A DNA stretch of 64,000 nt from Dioscorea cayenensis subsp. rotundata (GCF_009730915.1 NC_052490.1:31372625-31436624), one strand, 5' to 3'; positions 23,595 through 34,592 are shown, numbered from the stretch's first letter. Notes: a model not told the origin generated them from the letters alone. A program made the numbers and translations.

Positions 23595-25256
23595 TGTTAG
23601 TGTAAGTCCTAGCCCCAATACATTGTATGAACTCTTATTATTTAGATAATTATTATGAGGCATCGTTTTATCTATTATTATTTCTGTGTATAGTTAACAA
23701 GATAAAATATCTTTGAATATTGGTTCTGCTCAAGTTATCAAATGCGTGATTTGGATAATAAAACCTTGAAGCATAAACTAGAACAATATTCTAAATGTCC
23801 TTAGTTGATTATTTTCATGGGAATGAAAATAAATTAAGATTAGTATGTCTTTCGTGAGATGACCTTATTTTATAGGTCATAAGATATGGGATATCAATCA
23901 AAGGACATAGATACATGTTAGGGAACAGTGTACCTGGATCGATCAGCTCTTGAGAACACTACATGATTGTAAAGTCATAAGTGTTTTTCTCAAGCAATTC
24001 TTGTACTCGAATCCTTCGACCTAAAATCACTATGGATCTCGGATAAATCCTTACGTGCTTTAACTTACGCCTAACGTCATTCGTAACTGAGTGGCAAGTA
24101 CTGGTATGTTTGGGCATGTCACGGTTCATGTTGAAAGACATGAGTGAAGTGAAGAGATTATCCCTCTCTGTAGAGAGAGTGAATATCACCGGCCATTTGA
24201 GTAGTGCATGACCACGCCCAAGGGAAATGATAAGAGTTATCATTTACTTGACCTAGTCAGTTCACTAAGAGAACAAGAAATTAATTAGCATTAAAATAAG
24301 GGTGACTCGCTCCATGCCTTATGCTAATTAAGATACTCAGTGGCAAAGGATTGTATGAGGTTGCGATAGGTTCCGCTAATTCTCGAAATTGACCTTCATT
24401 TAATATTGGGTAATCGTATTATCTTGCTAGAGAATAATTATGATTTATGAGCATTAAAATTGTTTAAGCTCATTACGAATGTTAAATGGACCTACAGGAT
24501 CATAAACTAAGAATGTCGGGATCAAGGTTCAGTATTTGTTACTTATTGGACCACCTATTTAGGGTTTTGGTGAAAAACCTAAATTAGGTGGAGCGAATAG
24601 ATTATTCGGATTGGGTCTTATTATGTGTTGATCTAATCTAATAGATTTGGTTAATTAAAATGGTTTAATTAATGAAGTAAAGAAGAGATTCCTAATTTGA
24701 TTAGAAGTGAAGGGTTTTTTCGTAAATTAGGGTTTTGGGTTTCCAATATAAATAGATGGTCTAATTCTAATATGAACAGTGAGAAAAAAAATAGAGTGAT
24801 TGAGAGATTGTGTCTTAAGAAACTGTAGCCGCAACCCACTCTTCTCCCTTTGGCTGCCGCCGTCGAATCCCACCGTTGGAACCCGACGCTGCCGCGCCTA
24901 CAGCCCCTTTTCTCTTGAATCTCTGGTGCTTGCTATTCGAACCAAGAAATAAGTGTTGTTTCTTGAGGTACTAGCATACCTACTTGATTCACAGAGGCGT
25001 TCGTGTGTACGTGATAGTAGAGAGGAGTCGCGATTTGCAGTCCCTTCGATTTCGGAGAAACAAGGGTGCGTTGAAAATCGTCATCAAAAGAAAGGTATAA
25101 CTTTTAATTATTTTTTTATTTAGAATTTAATCTTAGTTCTAGCATGCGCTAAGGTTTTATCATGTTTACTTGCTATTAAAAGTTTTGTTATCCGCTGCAT
25201 TTTGGCATGTATTTTTCGCATGATAATTCCCTTGTTAGAGTGATAAGATCCCAACA
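23595..25256 (+). mobile_element. Solo LTR (about 1.66 kb) inserted in the L1 reverse transcriptase
   Basis: It begins TGTTAGTGTAAGTCC and ends GATCCCAACA, so has TG...CA termini with a short TGTT/AACA inverse repeat. L1 protein similarity stops at KVF(S) on the left and resumes at WTTKDLSYAG on the right. The flanking five bases, TTCAG and CTTTG, do not match well, so the target duplication has decayed or the LTR arose by unequal recombination. No internal retroelement genes are present. The superfamily is uncertain, possibly Ty1/copia. Confidence 0.7.
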
Positions 25257-26880
25257 CTTTGTTGGACTACTAAAGATTTATCTTATGCTGGGAGGCTCCA
25301 ATTGATTAATTCTGTTGTAACAAGCATGCATGTCTACTGGAGTTCAATGTTCATGCTTCCTATGGCAGTGGTGCATGAAGTGGAGAAGATTTGCATATCT
25401 TTCTTATGGCATGGATCTAATTAATAATTGCAATAAGGAAGGATTAATTAGTTGGCCTGCTATATGTAAAAATAAGCTGAGTGGTGGCTTGGATGTAAAA
25501 CCATTGCACTTGTGGAAGCAGGCAGCACTCACTAAACATATCTAGGATCTTGTGTGGCAAACACAAACTCTTTAGGCTATTTGAGTTATCAAGAACAAAT
25601 TAAGAAAAGATGCGTTTCTAGAGTATTACCAAATCTCATGACTATAGTTGGAGTTGGAGGAATTTACTCAAGTTAAGGAAGGTGGTTAAATGTTTGTCTG
25701 ATTAAGGGCATGCTAATGGGAAAAGGTTTTCTTCTAGTATAATCCATGGTGTAATGGTCATTCTCTTGAGGATTTGTTTCCTTCAATTAAGTCGAGAGGT
25801 TCTGTTATGTATAAACAAGCTTGTGTTTGTGATTTTTGGAAAGATGGCTGGTGGTCTTTTCCAGCTCTATGAAATCCTGGTTTGCTAAGGGTATGGGAGT
25901 TTATTGAATAAAATTTTGCTGTTAATGAGAATGTAAGGGATTGCTTTTTGTGGATGCCAGACACTAAAGGGGAGTTCAATGTGGGTAGTACTTGGAGAAG
26001 TTTGTTGCAGCCAAAACAAAGGGTTAATTATTGGGCTAAGCTAGTGTGGTCTTCTAGCAATGTTCCAAGGCATTTTTTTAATTTTTTTGGTTAGCTTTAC
26101 ATAACATATTATTTATAAGGGACAGATTATTTTCATGGAAAACCAATAATTCTGCTAATTGTGTTTTTTGCAATGAAGCTAGGGAGAGCATTGTTCATTT
26201 ACTTTTCAATTGTACTTTCTTTTAAGTGTCTAGTCTAAGATCTTAAGAGCTGTGAATGTGTATAGGAAATTGTTTACCTGAACAAGAGAAATAAGCTGGT
26301 TCCTGAGGAAAGCTAAAGGTAAGACATTACTTGCAAGGATGTGGACTACAATCTCTTCTTGTGTGTATATGTTGTGGAAATCAAGAAATTATGTTCTCTT
26401 TCAGCAAAGGTCTTATACTTTGGAGGAGGTTTTCAGGTGAATTAGAGAGGTGATAGCCCTTAAATACCCTAATCAATTTTCTCAGTTACCTGGCAAATTC
26501 ATACAACCTTGGTTTTTTGTCTTGTGAGACCAACGGATAAGAGAAAATATGATCGCTCCACTCCAGAGGACGTAGGCACATACATTGCCTTATAAATCTT
26601 ATTTATTTGCATTGTTGTATTGCTCTCTTGATTTCCTATGCAGATTCTCTTTTTTCCTAACATATAGATGGTTCTAATTTAGATGTAAAATCTTTGGTGT
26701 TTTGTTCTGGGAGGGTTTATAGAATTTGGTTGTTGTGGAGAGTGTTGGATTAGTTAGAGTGATTTGGGTGCTCTATTTTTAATGGTTTGTCTTGTCATGC
26801 TTTAAGAGTGATTAGTATTGGAATTTGTTTTTATGGTATGTGTTGGTATTTTGTTGGTTACTGTTTCTTTTGTTTGTGGT

Positions 26881-26997
26881 CAGGGATGGGCATGTGGTGG
26901 GGACGAGAATGGGAGAATAAAATTCTCGGGTCACTGTAGCGGGGCAGGGCTGGGGAGTGATCTGGCCACCCCATGGAGTCCCGACCACAAAATCCTT

Positions 26998-27028
<31 letters not shown>

Positions 27029-27463
27029 AGATAATATAATATAATATATGAGTTGAAATAAAAAAATATATAATATCATATCATATTTGCTAATGATTGG
27101 GAATAATCTCAATTGATATCTAATTAATTTTATGGATTTATGCTTTAGATTATCGGATGTTTTTTAAGAAATTGTGTTAAAATAAAAAAATATATAATAT
27201 AATATCTTCTTTATTATTAACAAGGATTGGTCTTATAATTGGTATCTAAATTCATGAATAACCTTAGATTATTGGATTTTTTTTAAAAAAAATTATATTG
27301 GAAGGCCGGGCAGGGATCGGTTGGGATCTAATTCCCCATGGGGCAGAGCATGAGGACTTCCTGCTCGCCGATTCCCCAACCGGGGCGGAGACGAGAAACC
27401 TCTACCCGGGATAAGGTAGTGAGGAATGCTCTCTTTCTTCACTCCGCTCCGTGCTCATCCCTA
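26881..27463. mobile_element. Non-autonomous hAT element with 8-bp target duplication
   Basis: The ends are CAGGGATGGGCA and, inverted, TAGGGATGAGCA, which is the CAGGG-type terminus of hAT elements. A perfect 8-bp direct repeat TTTGTGGT flanks it at 26873-26880 and 27464-27471, the hAT length. At 583 bp it has GC-rich arms around an AT-rich centre with a TA microsatellite (26998-27022) and an internal duplication. No open frame is seen. It sits inside the 3' part of the L1. Confidence 0.9.
27050..27300. repeat. Diverged tandem duplication inside the hAT element
   Basis: Two units of about 125 bases share AAATAAAAAAATATATAATA, ATTGGTATCTAA-like text and TTAGATTATYGGAT. They are diverged by point changes and small gaps. 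Confidence 0.6.
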
Positions 27464-27609
27464 TTTGTGGTTTATAATCTTGTATTTTTAATGTGTTGAG
27501 CTTGCTAAAATTCTCCTCTTTCTTTGACCAAAAACAGTGCTTTGATTGGCAAGCCAGACATCCTTGGTTATTAGGATGAAAAGTGTAATAAGGATATGAT
27601 AGGGATAAA

Positions 27610-27962
27610 GTACGTATAAATTTGTCTTTGGCATGTTTGACCTGTTCGTTTTTATTTTACCTTATTGCATTGAAACACTACATGTGTTACGGAAGTGTTG
27701 TGTTACGGAAGTGCACAATTGTTTCTCAATCTCCAGGTTTGATTTTCACGGAAGGATGAATTACTTTTTCTATAACTACTTTTAATTTTTGGGCTTTGAC
27801 CAAATTTATGATTTCATTGAAAGCTTATTGGTAATAACCTCATAATAAAGTATGCAATTCAACATGTTCTAAGCTACTTCGACATGGTTAATTATCCTAC
27901 AACTAAATTAGTGGAAAATTGATGGTGTGTATGTTTTTTTATAAGATGAATAAATCATAATT
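27610..27962 (+). repeat. Copy B of the duplicated block, left part
   Basis: Similar to 8175-8530 (see that entry). Similarity stops at an AATAAATCATAATT sequence and resumes after the same 14 bases at 29192-29205, leaving an insertion of about 1.2 kb between. Confidence 0.7.
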
Positions 27963-28888
27963 GTTTTTTACAAAAGTGAAACTGCGGTCCTATAAAAGAG
28001 TGTCAAGAGACAAGCATGTACTGTGGTGCACTGAATACATGATGCAACAAAATAATTCATGCTGAATATAGATAAAATATCAACCAACAGAATTAAAACA
28101 GAGGCTCAGATTCAACAGTAATCATGTTCTCCCATCCTTCCCCCTCCCTCTACAACAATAAGAGTGGCGGTTGCCTACTAGGCCATCCAAGCCACTATGC
28201 AATCGTTGTAGAGAGACGAGGGCAGGATAGAAACTTTTAGGGCATCATTGCCTTTGTACCTGATTTCAAGGTGAGCCGGGCTTTTGTGCCAAGAAATTCA
28301 GAGAACCAGCCACACGAAAGAGAGAGAGAGAGAGTTCCACACAAGAGAGACACAAACTAGGGCTGATCTGTGCCCTAGTTTCTCTTCAAAGCCAAACGAG
28401 ACAGGGGCGGCAGCCGGGAGCGGGGGAGGGAAGCGGCGGCCGGGAGCACAAAGCCACACGAGAGAGGGAGAAAAAACGAGAGAGTCCCACACGAGAGAGA
28501 CACAAACTAGGGCCGATCTGTGCCCTAGTTTCTCTTCGAAGCCAAACGAGAGAGAGACGGCGGCCTATCGTGGGGGAGGGAAGCTGTGGTCGGTCGCGGG
28601 GAGGGCAGGCGGCCGATCGCGAGGGAGGAGCAGCGCCCTAATTTCTTCTGGGAGAGAACCGAGAGAGAGGGAGAGAGAAGCGGCGGGCGATCGCGGGGAG
28701 GAACGTCCCGCCCCTAATTTCTTCTGGGAGAGAACCGAGAGAGAGGAGAGAGAGAAGCGGCGGCCGATCTCTCGGGGAGGAAACGTCTGCCCTAATTTCT
28801 TCTGGGAGAGAACCGAGAGAGAAAGAGAGAAGCGGCGGCTGATCTCTCGGGGAGAGAACGTCTGCCCTAATTTCTTCTGGGAGAGAAC

Positions 28889-28923
<35 letters not shown>

Positions 28924-29191
28924 CGGCGGCCGATCTCTCGGGGAGGGAACGTTGCCCTAAGGAGTGACTAGGAGAGAATCCCGAGAGAGAGAGATGCCCT
29001 CTTTTATTGTTTCTCCTCTTTTAAAAAAAAATTTGACACGTCACCAGCCACATCAATCGTGTGGTTGGTTCGTGTGATGGTTTCGCCTCATATAGCATTA
29101 CTCCATCAATCGTATTTTATAATATATGCATAATACTGTAACAATACTTTTAACCTAGGGATTCGACCCTGAATCTGTCATTTACCATTCT
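27963..29191. mobile_element. Insertion of unknown class carrying a GA-rich minisatellite
   Basis: It interrupts the duplicated block between two copies of AATAAATCATAATT (27949-27962 and 29192-29205), which could be a 14-bp target duplication. No convincing terminal inverted repeats, LTRs or coding sequence were found. The central part is the repeat island at 28300-28990. The class is unresolved. Confidence 0.45.
28300..28990. repeat. GC/GA-rich minisatellite island
   Basis: Two repeat families are seen. One contains ACACAAACTAGGGCTGATCT, then GTGCCCTAGTTTCTCTTC (around 28345 and 28497). The other, of about 60-80 bases, contains GAAGCGGCGGCCGATCTCTC, GGGGAGG, AACGTCTGCCCTAATTTCTTCTGGGAGAG (two parts of one unit) and runs of GAGA, in about five copies between 28600 and 28960. 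The GC content is far above the flanks. A 227-codon open frame across it is a by-product of the repeats. Confidence 0.85.
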
Positions 29192-29400
29192 ACAATAAAT
29201 CATAATTTAATTTTAAGCAAGCCCAGGACCAAAATTAAGACTCCATCAAAGAAGAGAGGTAGAATTGGTGGTGTGTCTTTATTGGATCCACCAAATATAT
29301 ATCACTCAAAAATATATTCTCCACCTAATAATGCGCAACAAGGATTTCAAACTTGCAATAATAAAATGCAACAAGGTTTTCAAACTTGCAATAATAAAAC
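29192..29400 (+). repeat. Copy B of the duplicated block, right part, with a 33-bp tandem repeat
   Basis: Continues the similarity to 8540-8690 (TTGGATCCACC, ATATATCACT, CACCTAATAATGC). It ends in two tandem 33-base units at 29335-29367 and 29368-29400, each beginning GCAACAAGG. It lies directly upstream of the BBE-like pseudogene. Confidence 0.7.
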
Positions 29401-29702
29401 TATACCGTATTTCAATGGATCTCATTCAAATCATCTACATCAAAGAATCACCGCATATCGCAGTGGTTTCTCACTACATCAAAGTATACCACGCATTAAT
29501 TGACAAGTGGAAGCACATTGCTCCTTGAGGACTTGTTCACAATGACTGCAATACAAACTAATTTAAAAGTGTGTTTGTATCTAGGGAAGTCTGATAAAGC
29601 CGTGCAGGTGATGGACAAGAGGTTTCCAGGACTTGAAAGAGTTGAGTTGGGTTCAACCAGTCATATCTTTTGCTTTCTATCCTATCCATTAATTTATTCC
29701 CC

Positions 29703-30560
29703 GAGAAATGCTATTTCCTCCGAAATAGCAGTCCGAAATTCTGGGCCGAATGACGTGGATGCCTATGTGGCATCCACGTCATCCAACTTTCTCTCTTGTT
29801 TTAAGAGAAAAGGAAAATTGCTTTTACTTTTCCCAAATTGTCGTCTTCCTCGCAGTCTCCATCTCGAAAACGAAGCCCCTTCCTTGCCGTTTTGCTTGAC
29901 GCCACCGGCGCATCGTCACCGACGTCGCCACCGCAAAGCCCTCCGTCGCCTTCTTGTTTAACGCCACCGGCACACCATCCCCCAACGTCCCCACCGTGAA
30001 CCCCCTTCGCACACAGTTGCCGACGTTGCCTACATCGCCACTGCCGCGAAGCTCTAAATTTCGCAGTGTTAGCGGGTATATATGCATACATAAATATATA
30101 TATTTGTTTTTGTGTTCGTTTATATCTTGATCCTGAAATTTTTTTTTCTGAACCGGGATCGATCCTGTAGACACGATGGTCTCCTCTGCCACCATGGCCA
30201 CGTCCATCTGCCGGAGCTCTCCCTTGTTCAAAGAAGAGAGTAACAAGAATCGACGGTGCCGGTGGCGTCAGGTGAGTCAGCGAGGAAAGGCTTCGCGGCG
30301 GTGTGGTGACGACGTCGGCGACATGTCGGTGGTGTCAAGCGCGGCGGCGAGGTGACGACGTCGGCGACATGTCGGTGGCGTCAGGCGAGACGGCGAGGAA
30401 GGGGTGTTTCGGAGTGGAAGACGATGATTTGGGAAAGATGGAAAAACCTAGTTCTCGTTTGTTTCCCTTTAACTCTTTAAAACAGGAGAGAGAAAGATTG
30501 AATGATGTGGATGCCGGCCACGAATTTCGGACTGGAATTTCGTTCGAAATAGCATTTCTC
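29703..30560. mobile_element. Mutator-like element with about 200-bp TIRs and 10-bp target duplication
   Basis: The left end GAGAAATGCTATTTCCTCCG and the inverted right end GAGAAATGCTATTTCGAACG begin a similarity that runs, with small gaps, for about 200 bases into the element on both sides (GGCATCCACRTCATYCAA, CTTTCTCTC, CGTCTTCC, CCCTTCCT, ACGCCACCG). A perfect 10-bp target duplication TTTATTCCCC flanks it (29693-29702 and 30561-30570). Long TIRs with 9-11 bp duplications define Mutator-like elements. At 858 bp it has no transposase. The interior is GC-rich and includes a 46-bp tandem repeat at 30308-30398. Confidence 0.92.
30308..30398. repeat. 46-bp tandem repeat inside the Mutator-like element
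   Basis: Two units start GACGACGTCGGCGACATGTC at 30308 and 30354. Confidence 0.85.
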
Positions 30561-30640
30561 TTTATTCCCCAGTTGAGATCGTGAAGGACAAGAAGATGGT
30601 TTTGTGGATATAGACTAAATTAGAGCCGCTTTATAAGTTG

Positions 30641-32940
30641 TGTGCTTGAACTGTGGCTGTGTGCTTGAACTGAGCCACAAAAGAATTACAAAGATAATAA
30701 TATTAAAAAATATATCATAATAATTAATAATTTTAAAAAAATAATATAATCTATATTTTAATAATTAAAAACACTTAATTAATATGATATTTAAAATTTA
30801 AATTATATTTTTTTTTAATTTTAAAATATCTAAAATACAATTAAATTTTAATATTTAAAATTTTAGTTTTATATACATTGATTTTTTTAAGAATATTAAA
30901 AAAACTTTATCATCCCCCGCCCCAATGTGTCTCCTGCTTCTCCTTCACTCCTTTCACTTTCTTTGGGTTTTTTTTTAAATTTTAGTTTTTATAAACCGGT
31001 TAGATCTGATCAAATTAATCAGTTTCATGGCAAATTGGCTGGATCACTCAGTTTTTGACCCGGTTATTTTAAAGCTAAGTCAAAGAGTGCAGTTGGACCA
31101 ATCATATTGTTGTTTCCTGGTTTTTCAAGTTGAATTAGCCGGTCCAATCCAAATTTGACTACATTGCAATCACATTGCCGCTTTATAAATATGAGGAAAA
31201 CCACATCCACAACCATAAGATTGTAGACTCTATGGTTACTGTTTACTGTACATGACCATTACCATGGGCGTGGATCAGCATGTCACTCTCATCATTGGGT
31301 CGGCCCGACCCAACCCAAAAAATTAATCCTCTAGCTCAGCCCAAGTCCAAATTCGACGGGCCTCATAAATAGTTTGGGCCAGGCTGGGCCGACCCATATT
31401 TAAAATATACAACCCATGGCCCAGCTCATGGGCTTGGCACTTTAGATCAATTATTGGATTGGGTTAGGATCAGACTATGATATCCTAAACTAATCTAAAT
31501 GTGTTTATCGACCATATATTAAGAAAGATGACATAATTCTAAATCATTCTGTTATTTCAGGTTTGCATTCTTGAAGTCTTGTTACCGGCATAATTCAAAT
31601 ATATGGATTCTAATATTAATGTAACTTTAATCACATTCCCTATATAGGGTATTTATGTTCAATAAAAAAAAATGGGTTCAAATTTTAGCTTACACAGGAT
31701 AATGGTACAAGTGTGTTGAGGTGATTACTTAACGTCTGTGCACTCCTTGACACGTGTCTAGATGTGCAATATCATAATACTTAGCAATAACACAATAAAT
31801 GAACAATCCAAGGATAACATACAACAAATCTCACAACAATAAAATAAAAGACATCAATTTAACAAAGTTCGGCTAAGAACAAGCCTATATTTATGGGAGA
31901 ACATGCTTCACCTATGTCATGAAGAAAAACAAAAGTACAAGGTTACAAGAAATAAACATAAAACCACAAAAAGATTACCAAACTCTAAAAATTAACCTCA
32001 CATCAAAAACAAAGGTCTTACCTTATTTTAATAAGATCAAGCAAAAACAAGAGCTCTCCTTTACACCTCCACATTTTTACTCTCTACATGCAAGAGGTCT
32101 CACCCTCTCTATCTCTCTCTTCTCTCATTAGACAACATCTAATAAACATGGACCTATATAAATAATAGAGTAATTTAAACTATTGGATTAAAAGAGATCA
32201 AAATTTGATTTTATCTCAAAAATATCATGCGAATATTTAATCTTTTCTACATTTTACTAAAAAAACATTTAATGTCGTACGTTTCTAACCATCTTTCAAT
32301 GCAATACACTCAACGAGTTATAAAGTACTACGTCATCTTGGTTACCTGGTTATTTAGCGCACAAAATGGAAAATTGTTGTCGTGTGCTGAAAAATGAAAA
32401 ATGAATATCTGAATATTGTGTGAATTGCAAGGAAAGCTTGCGGAGATTATACGTTTCAATGTCAGACGATGACACAACAAGTAAGAATAATTACACATTA
32501 CAATAAAACAATTCGAAATGCCAAACCTATTTAAGCGATGCAACTCAACGCAAGAAAACGACTTTATTTTGCATTTAAAATAATTTAATGTTTCTTTTTT
32601 GCCTAAAAGATGATTGTTTTCCACGTAAAAAACAGTTTATAAATAGCATATTAAATAAAACAGTAAGGAAAGTGTAATATATTTTTTTAAGCAAAAGAAT
32701 CTCTTCCTTTTATCTTTTTATTATTAGTAGTAGTTGTACTCTTGGAACTAACACCAAGGCCAAACGCCAGCAGGAATATAAAAATTTACATTATAGAACC
32801 ACAATAAAAGATAAAAGCTAAACAACTCAAGTCAACCACCTCCAATGACATCTAAATCAATTATTAATCTCCACCATGACAGCAAAATCCTAACACACTT
32901 TACACCTTCAATAAAAGAGATCACCCATCAATAAATCAAG
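30641..32940. other. Intergenic DNA, no gene seen
   Basis: AT-rich to 31000. A GGCCC/GGGCC-rich stretch at 31295-31435 (CCCGACCCAACCC, GGGCCAGGCTGGGCC) resembles ends of DNA transposons, but I found no flanking duplication. Remaining frames are short and unrecognised. The last 200 bases are the promoter side of BBE-like gene 2. Confidence 0.4.
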
Positions 32941-32947
32941 TCCCCAC

Positions 32948-32955
32948 TATAAATA
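32948..32955 (+). promoter_or_regulatory. TATA box of BBE-like gene 2
   Basis: TATAAATA, 40 bases before the ATG at 32988. The layout matches that of gene 1. Confidence 0.7.
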
Positions 32956-32987
32956 ACCTACCAAAGCTCTCATTGCTAGTAAAAATA

Positions 32988-34592
32988 ATGGCTCCAAACA
33001 TTGCTATTCCTTTTATCCTATTCATCATCTCCATCATCACCTTAACAACCTCCTCTCATTCACTACTCTCCAATGAAGCATTCCTCCAATGCCTTCATCT
33101 CAAAACCAAAACATCCATAAAAAACCTCTCCAAACTCCTCTACTTCCCCAACAACAACACCTACTCCTCATTCCTCCTCTTCTCAATGGTAAACACAAGG
33201 TTCAACACCATATCAACACCAAAGCCTCTGCTCATCTTCACACCCACACAAGACTCTCATATCCAAGGCTCTATCATATGTGCCAAAAATCATAACCTTT
33301 CTCTAAGAGTACGTAGTGGTGGCCATGACTATGAAGGTCTCTCATCTAGATCACAACATCCCCAACCCTTCATCATTTTAGACCTCATAAACCTCAACTC
33401 AGTCACTGTTAACGTAGAGCATGGCACGGCGTGGGTTCAAGCCGGCGCCACCCTCGGCGAAGTCTACTACCAAATAGCTAATAAAAGCTCCGTTCTTGGG
33501 TTCCCCGCTGGAATATGTCCGTCAGTCGGTGTTGGTGGGCACATCAGTGGCGGTGGCATGGGAACAATGGTCAGAAAGTATGGTCTTGCTGCTGATAATG
33601 TCTTGGACGTAAGACTTGTGGACGTGCATGGCAGGATTTTGGACAAAGATTCCATGGGAGAGGATCTATTCTGGGCTGTTAGAGGTGGTGGAGCAGCAAG
33701 CTTTGGTGTTGTTCTTTCATGGAAGTTAAGGTTGGTTCCTGTTCCTCAAACTGTGACAGTGTTTGCTATAACTAAGAGTGCAAAAGAAGGTGCAGTGGAG
33801 CTCATTGATAAGTGGCAGTACATTGCTTATAAGCTACCTGAAGAGCTGTTTATTGAAGCTATTGTACAAACTGTGACTAATGGTAGTAGTAGGAGAGTGG
33901 AAGGTTTGTTTAATTGCTTGTTTCTTGGGAATTCCAGTGAGCTTGTGAGGGTAATGGGTGAGAGGTTTCCTGAGTTAGGAGTTGGGATGAAGGATTGCAA
34001 GGAGATGAGCTGGGTTCAGTCTGTGTTGTTCTTTGGGTTTTCACAAAGTGGATTGCCTGCTGACTCTTTGATGGATAGGAAGCTTCAGCTTCAAAATAAA
34101 GGATTGTTTAAAGCTAAGTCTGACTTTGTGAGGGAGCCTGTGCCAAAGGATGTTTTGGAGAGGTTGTGGAGTAGATTTATGGAGGTTGAAAGAGCTTCCA
34201 TGTTCATGGATCCATATGGTGGGAAAATGGCTGAGATTTCAGAGTCAGAGACCCCCTTTCCACATAGGAAAGGGACTTTGTATAACATTCAATATCTTGT
34301 TGGATGGAGTGATACAAGTTCTAAGGCGTCTAAAGAGCATATTAGGTGGATTAGAAGTTTGTATAAACAAATGGGTCCTTATGTTTCAAGGAATCCTAGA
34401 GCTGCATACCTTAATTTTAGGGACCTGGATTTGGGTAGGAATGAGTGGAGAAACACTAGCTACTTCAAGGCTAAGGTTTGGGGTGTGAAGTATTTCAAAA
34501 ATAATTTCAAAAGGCTGGCTTTTGTGAAAGGTGATGTTGATCCTGAGAATTTCTTCAGAAATGAGCAGAGTATTCCACCCCTGTTTCTTTGA
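32988..34592 (+). CDS. Berberine-bridge-enzyme-like FAD oxidase, canonical bicovalent type
   Basis: Intronless, 534 aa. The ATG at 32988 (MAPNIAIPF) is chosen as the first ATG after the TATA box; the open frame extends five codons upstream without an ATG. A signal peptide covers about residues 1-24. The FAD_binding_4 domain and the C-terminal BBE domain (YLNFRDLDLGRN) are complete. Both flavin anchors are present: His113 in RVRSGGHDYEG and Cys177 in AGICPSVGVGGHISGGG. Disulfide cysteines are Cys35 and Cys98. MDPYGGKMAEI and PFPHRKG, lining the substrate side in the family, are intact. It is secreted or vacuolar by signal; the substrate could be a carbohydrate, monolignol or alkaloid and cannot be read from the sequence. 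It is a close tandem paralogue of the gene at 21390. Confidence 0.95.
   Translation: MAPNIAIPFILFIISIITLTTSSHSLLSNEAFLQCLHLKTKTSIKNLSKLLYFPNNNTYSSFLLFSMVNTRFNTISTPKPLLIFTPTQDSHIQGSIICAKNHNLSLRVRSGGHDYEGLSSRSQHPQPFIILDLINLNSVTVNVEHGTAWVQAGATLGEVYYQIANKSSVLGFPAGICPSVGVGGHISGGGMGTMVRKYGLAADNVLDVRLVDVHGRILDKDSMGEDLFWAVRGGGAASFGVVLSWKLRLVPVPQTVTVFAITKSAKEGAVELIDKWQYIAYKLPEELFIEAIVQTVTNGSSRRVEGLFNCLFLGNSSELVRVMGERFPELGVGMKDCKEMSWVQSVLFFGFSQSGLPADSLMDRKLQLQNKGLFKAKSDFVREPVPKDVLERLWSRFMEVERASMFMDPYGGKMAEISESETPFPHRKGTLYNIQYLVGWSDTSSKASKEHIRWIRSLYKQMGPYVSRNPRAAYLNFRDLDLGRNEWRNTSYFKAKVWGVKYFKNNFKRLAFVKGDVDPENFFRNEQSIPPLFL

Larger units (their letters stand above)
23195..27530 (+). mobile_element. 5'-truncated L1 (LINE) retrotransposon, broken by an LTR and a hAT element
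   Basis: Plus-strand reverse transcriptase fragments run from just behind BBE-like gene 1. They start at CCEMRLSLLCFALDLLIFSN (about 23245-23305), where the catalytic FADD box has become FALD. VTYLGLPLISTRLKNEHF follows (about 23505-23560), the L1 hallmark. After the LTR the frame resumes with WTTKDLSYAGRLQLINSVVT (25265-25325). The zinc-binding zf-RVT part follows at 25960-26225 (VPRHFF, CVFCNEARESIVHLLFNC). Frameshifts and stops are common. The 3' end is indistinct, near 27500, without a clear poly-A tail. Dead copy. Confidence 0.8.
29490..30640 (+). pseudogene. BBE-like pseudogene fragment split by a Mutator-like element
   Basis: DKWKHIA, EDLFTMTAIQTNLKVCLYLG and KSDKAVQVMDKRFPGLERVE match the middle of the BBE-like proteins at 21390 and 32988 (DKWQHVA, EDLFIETLMQT, LYLGKSNEALEVMNIRFPEL). 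A frame slip occurs near 29525. After the insertion at 29703-30560 and one target copy are taken out, similarity resumes with SPVEIVKDKK before a stop. Neither the FAD-binding N-terminus nor the C-terminal BBE domain is found. It is a dead fragment in the same orientation as its two neighbours. Confidence 0.8.

Noticed and set aside
28284-28967. 227-codon open frame with repeated SHTRETQTRADLC and NFFWERTERE blocks
   Set aside because: It follows the minisatellite units and GAGA runs; composition and repeats explain it, and no domain is recognisable.
29150-29175. B-box-like sequence (reverse GGGTCGAATCCC), possible SINE
   Set aside because: No A box at the right distance and no tail or target duplication consistent with a SINE.
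29800-30246. Open frames inside the Mutator-like element
   Set aside because: Short, overlapping on both strands, driven by high GC content, without transposase or host-protein motifs.
31295-31435. GGCCC-rich stretch as a hAT-like terminus
   Set aside because: No paired inverted end or target duplication was found.
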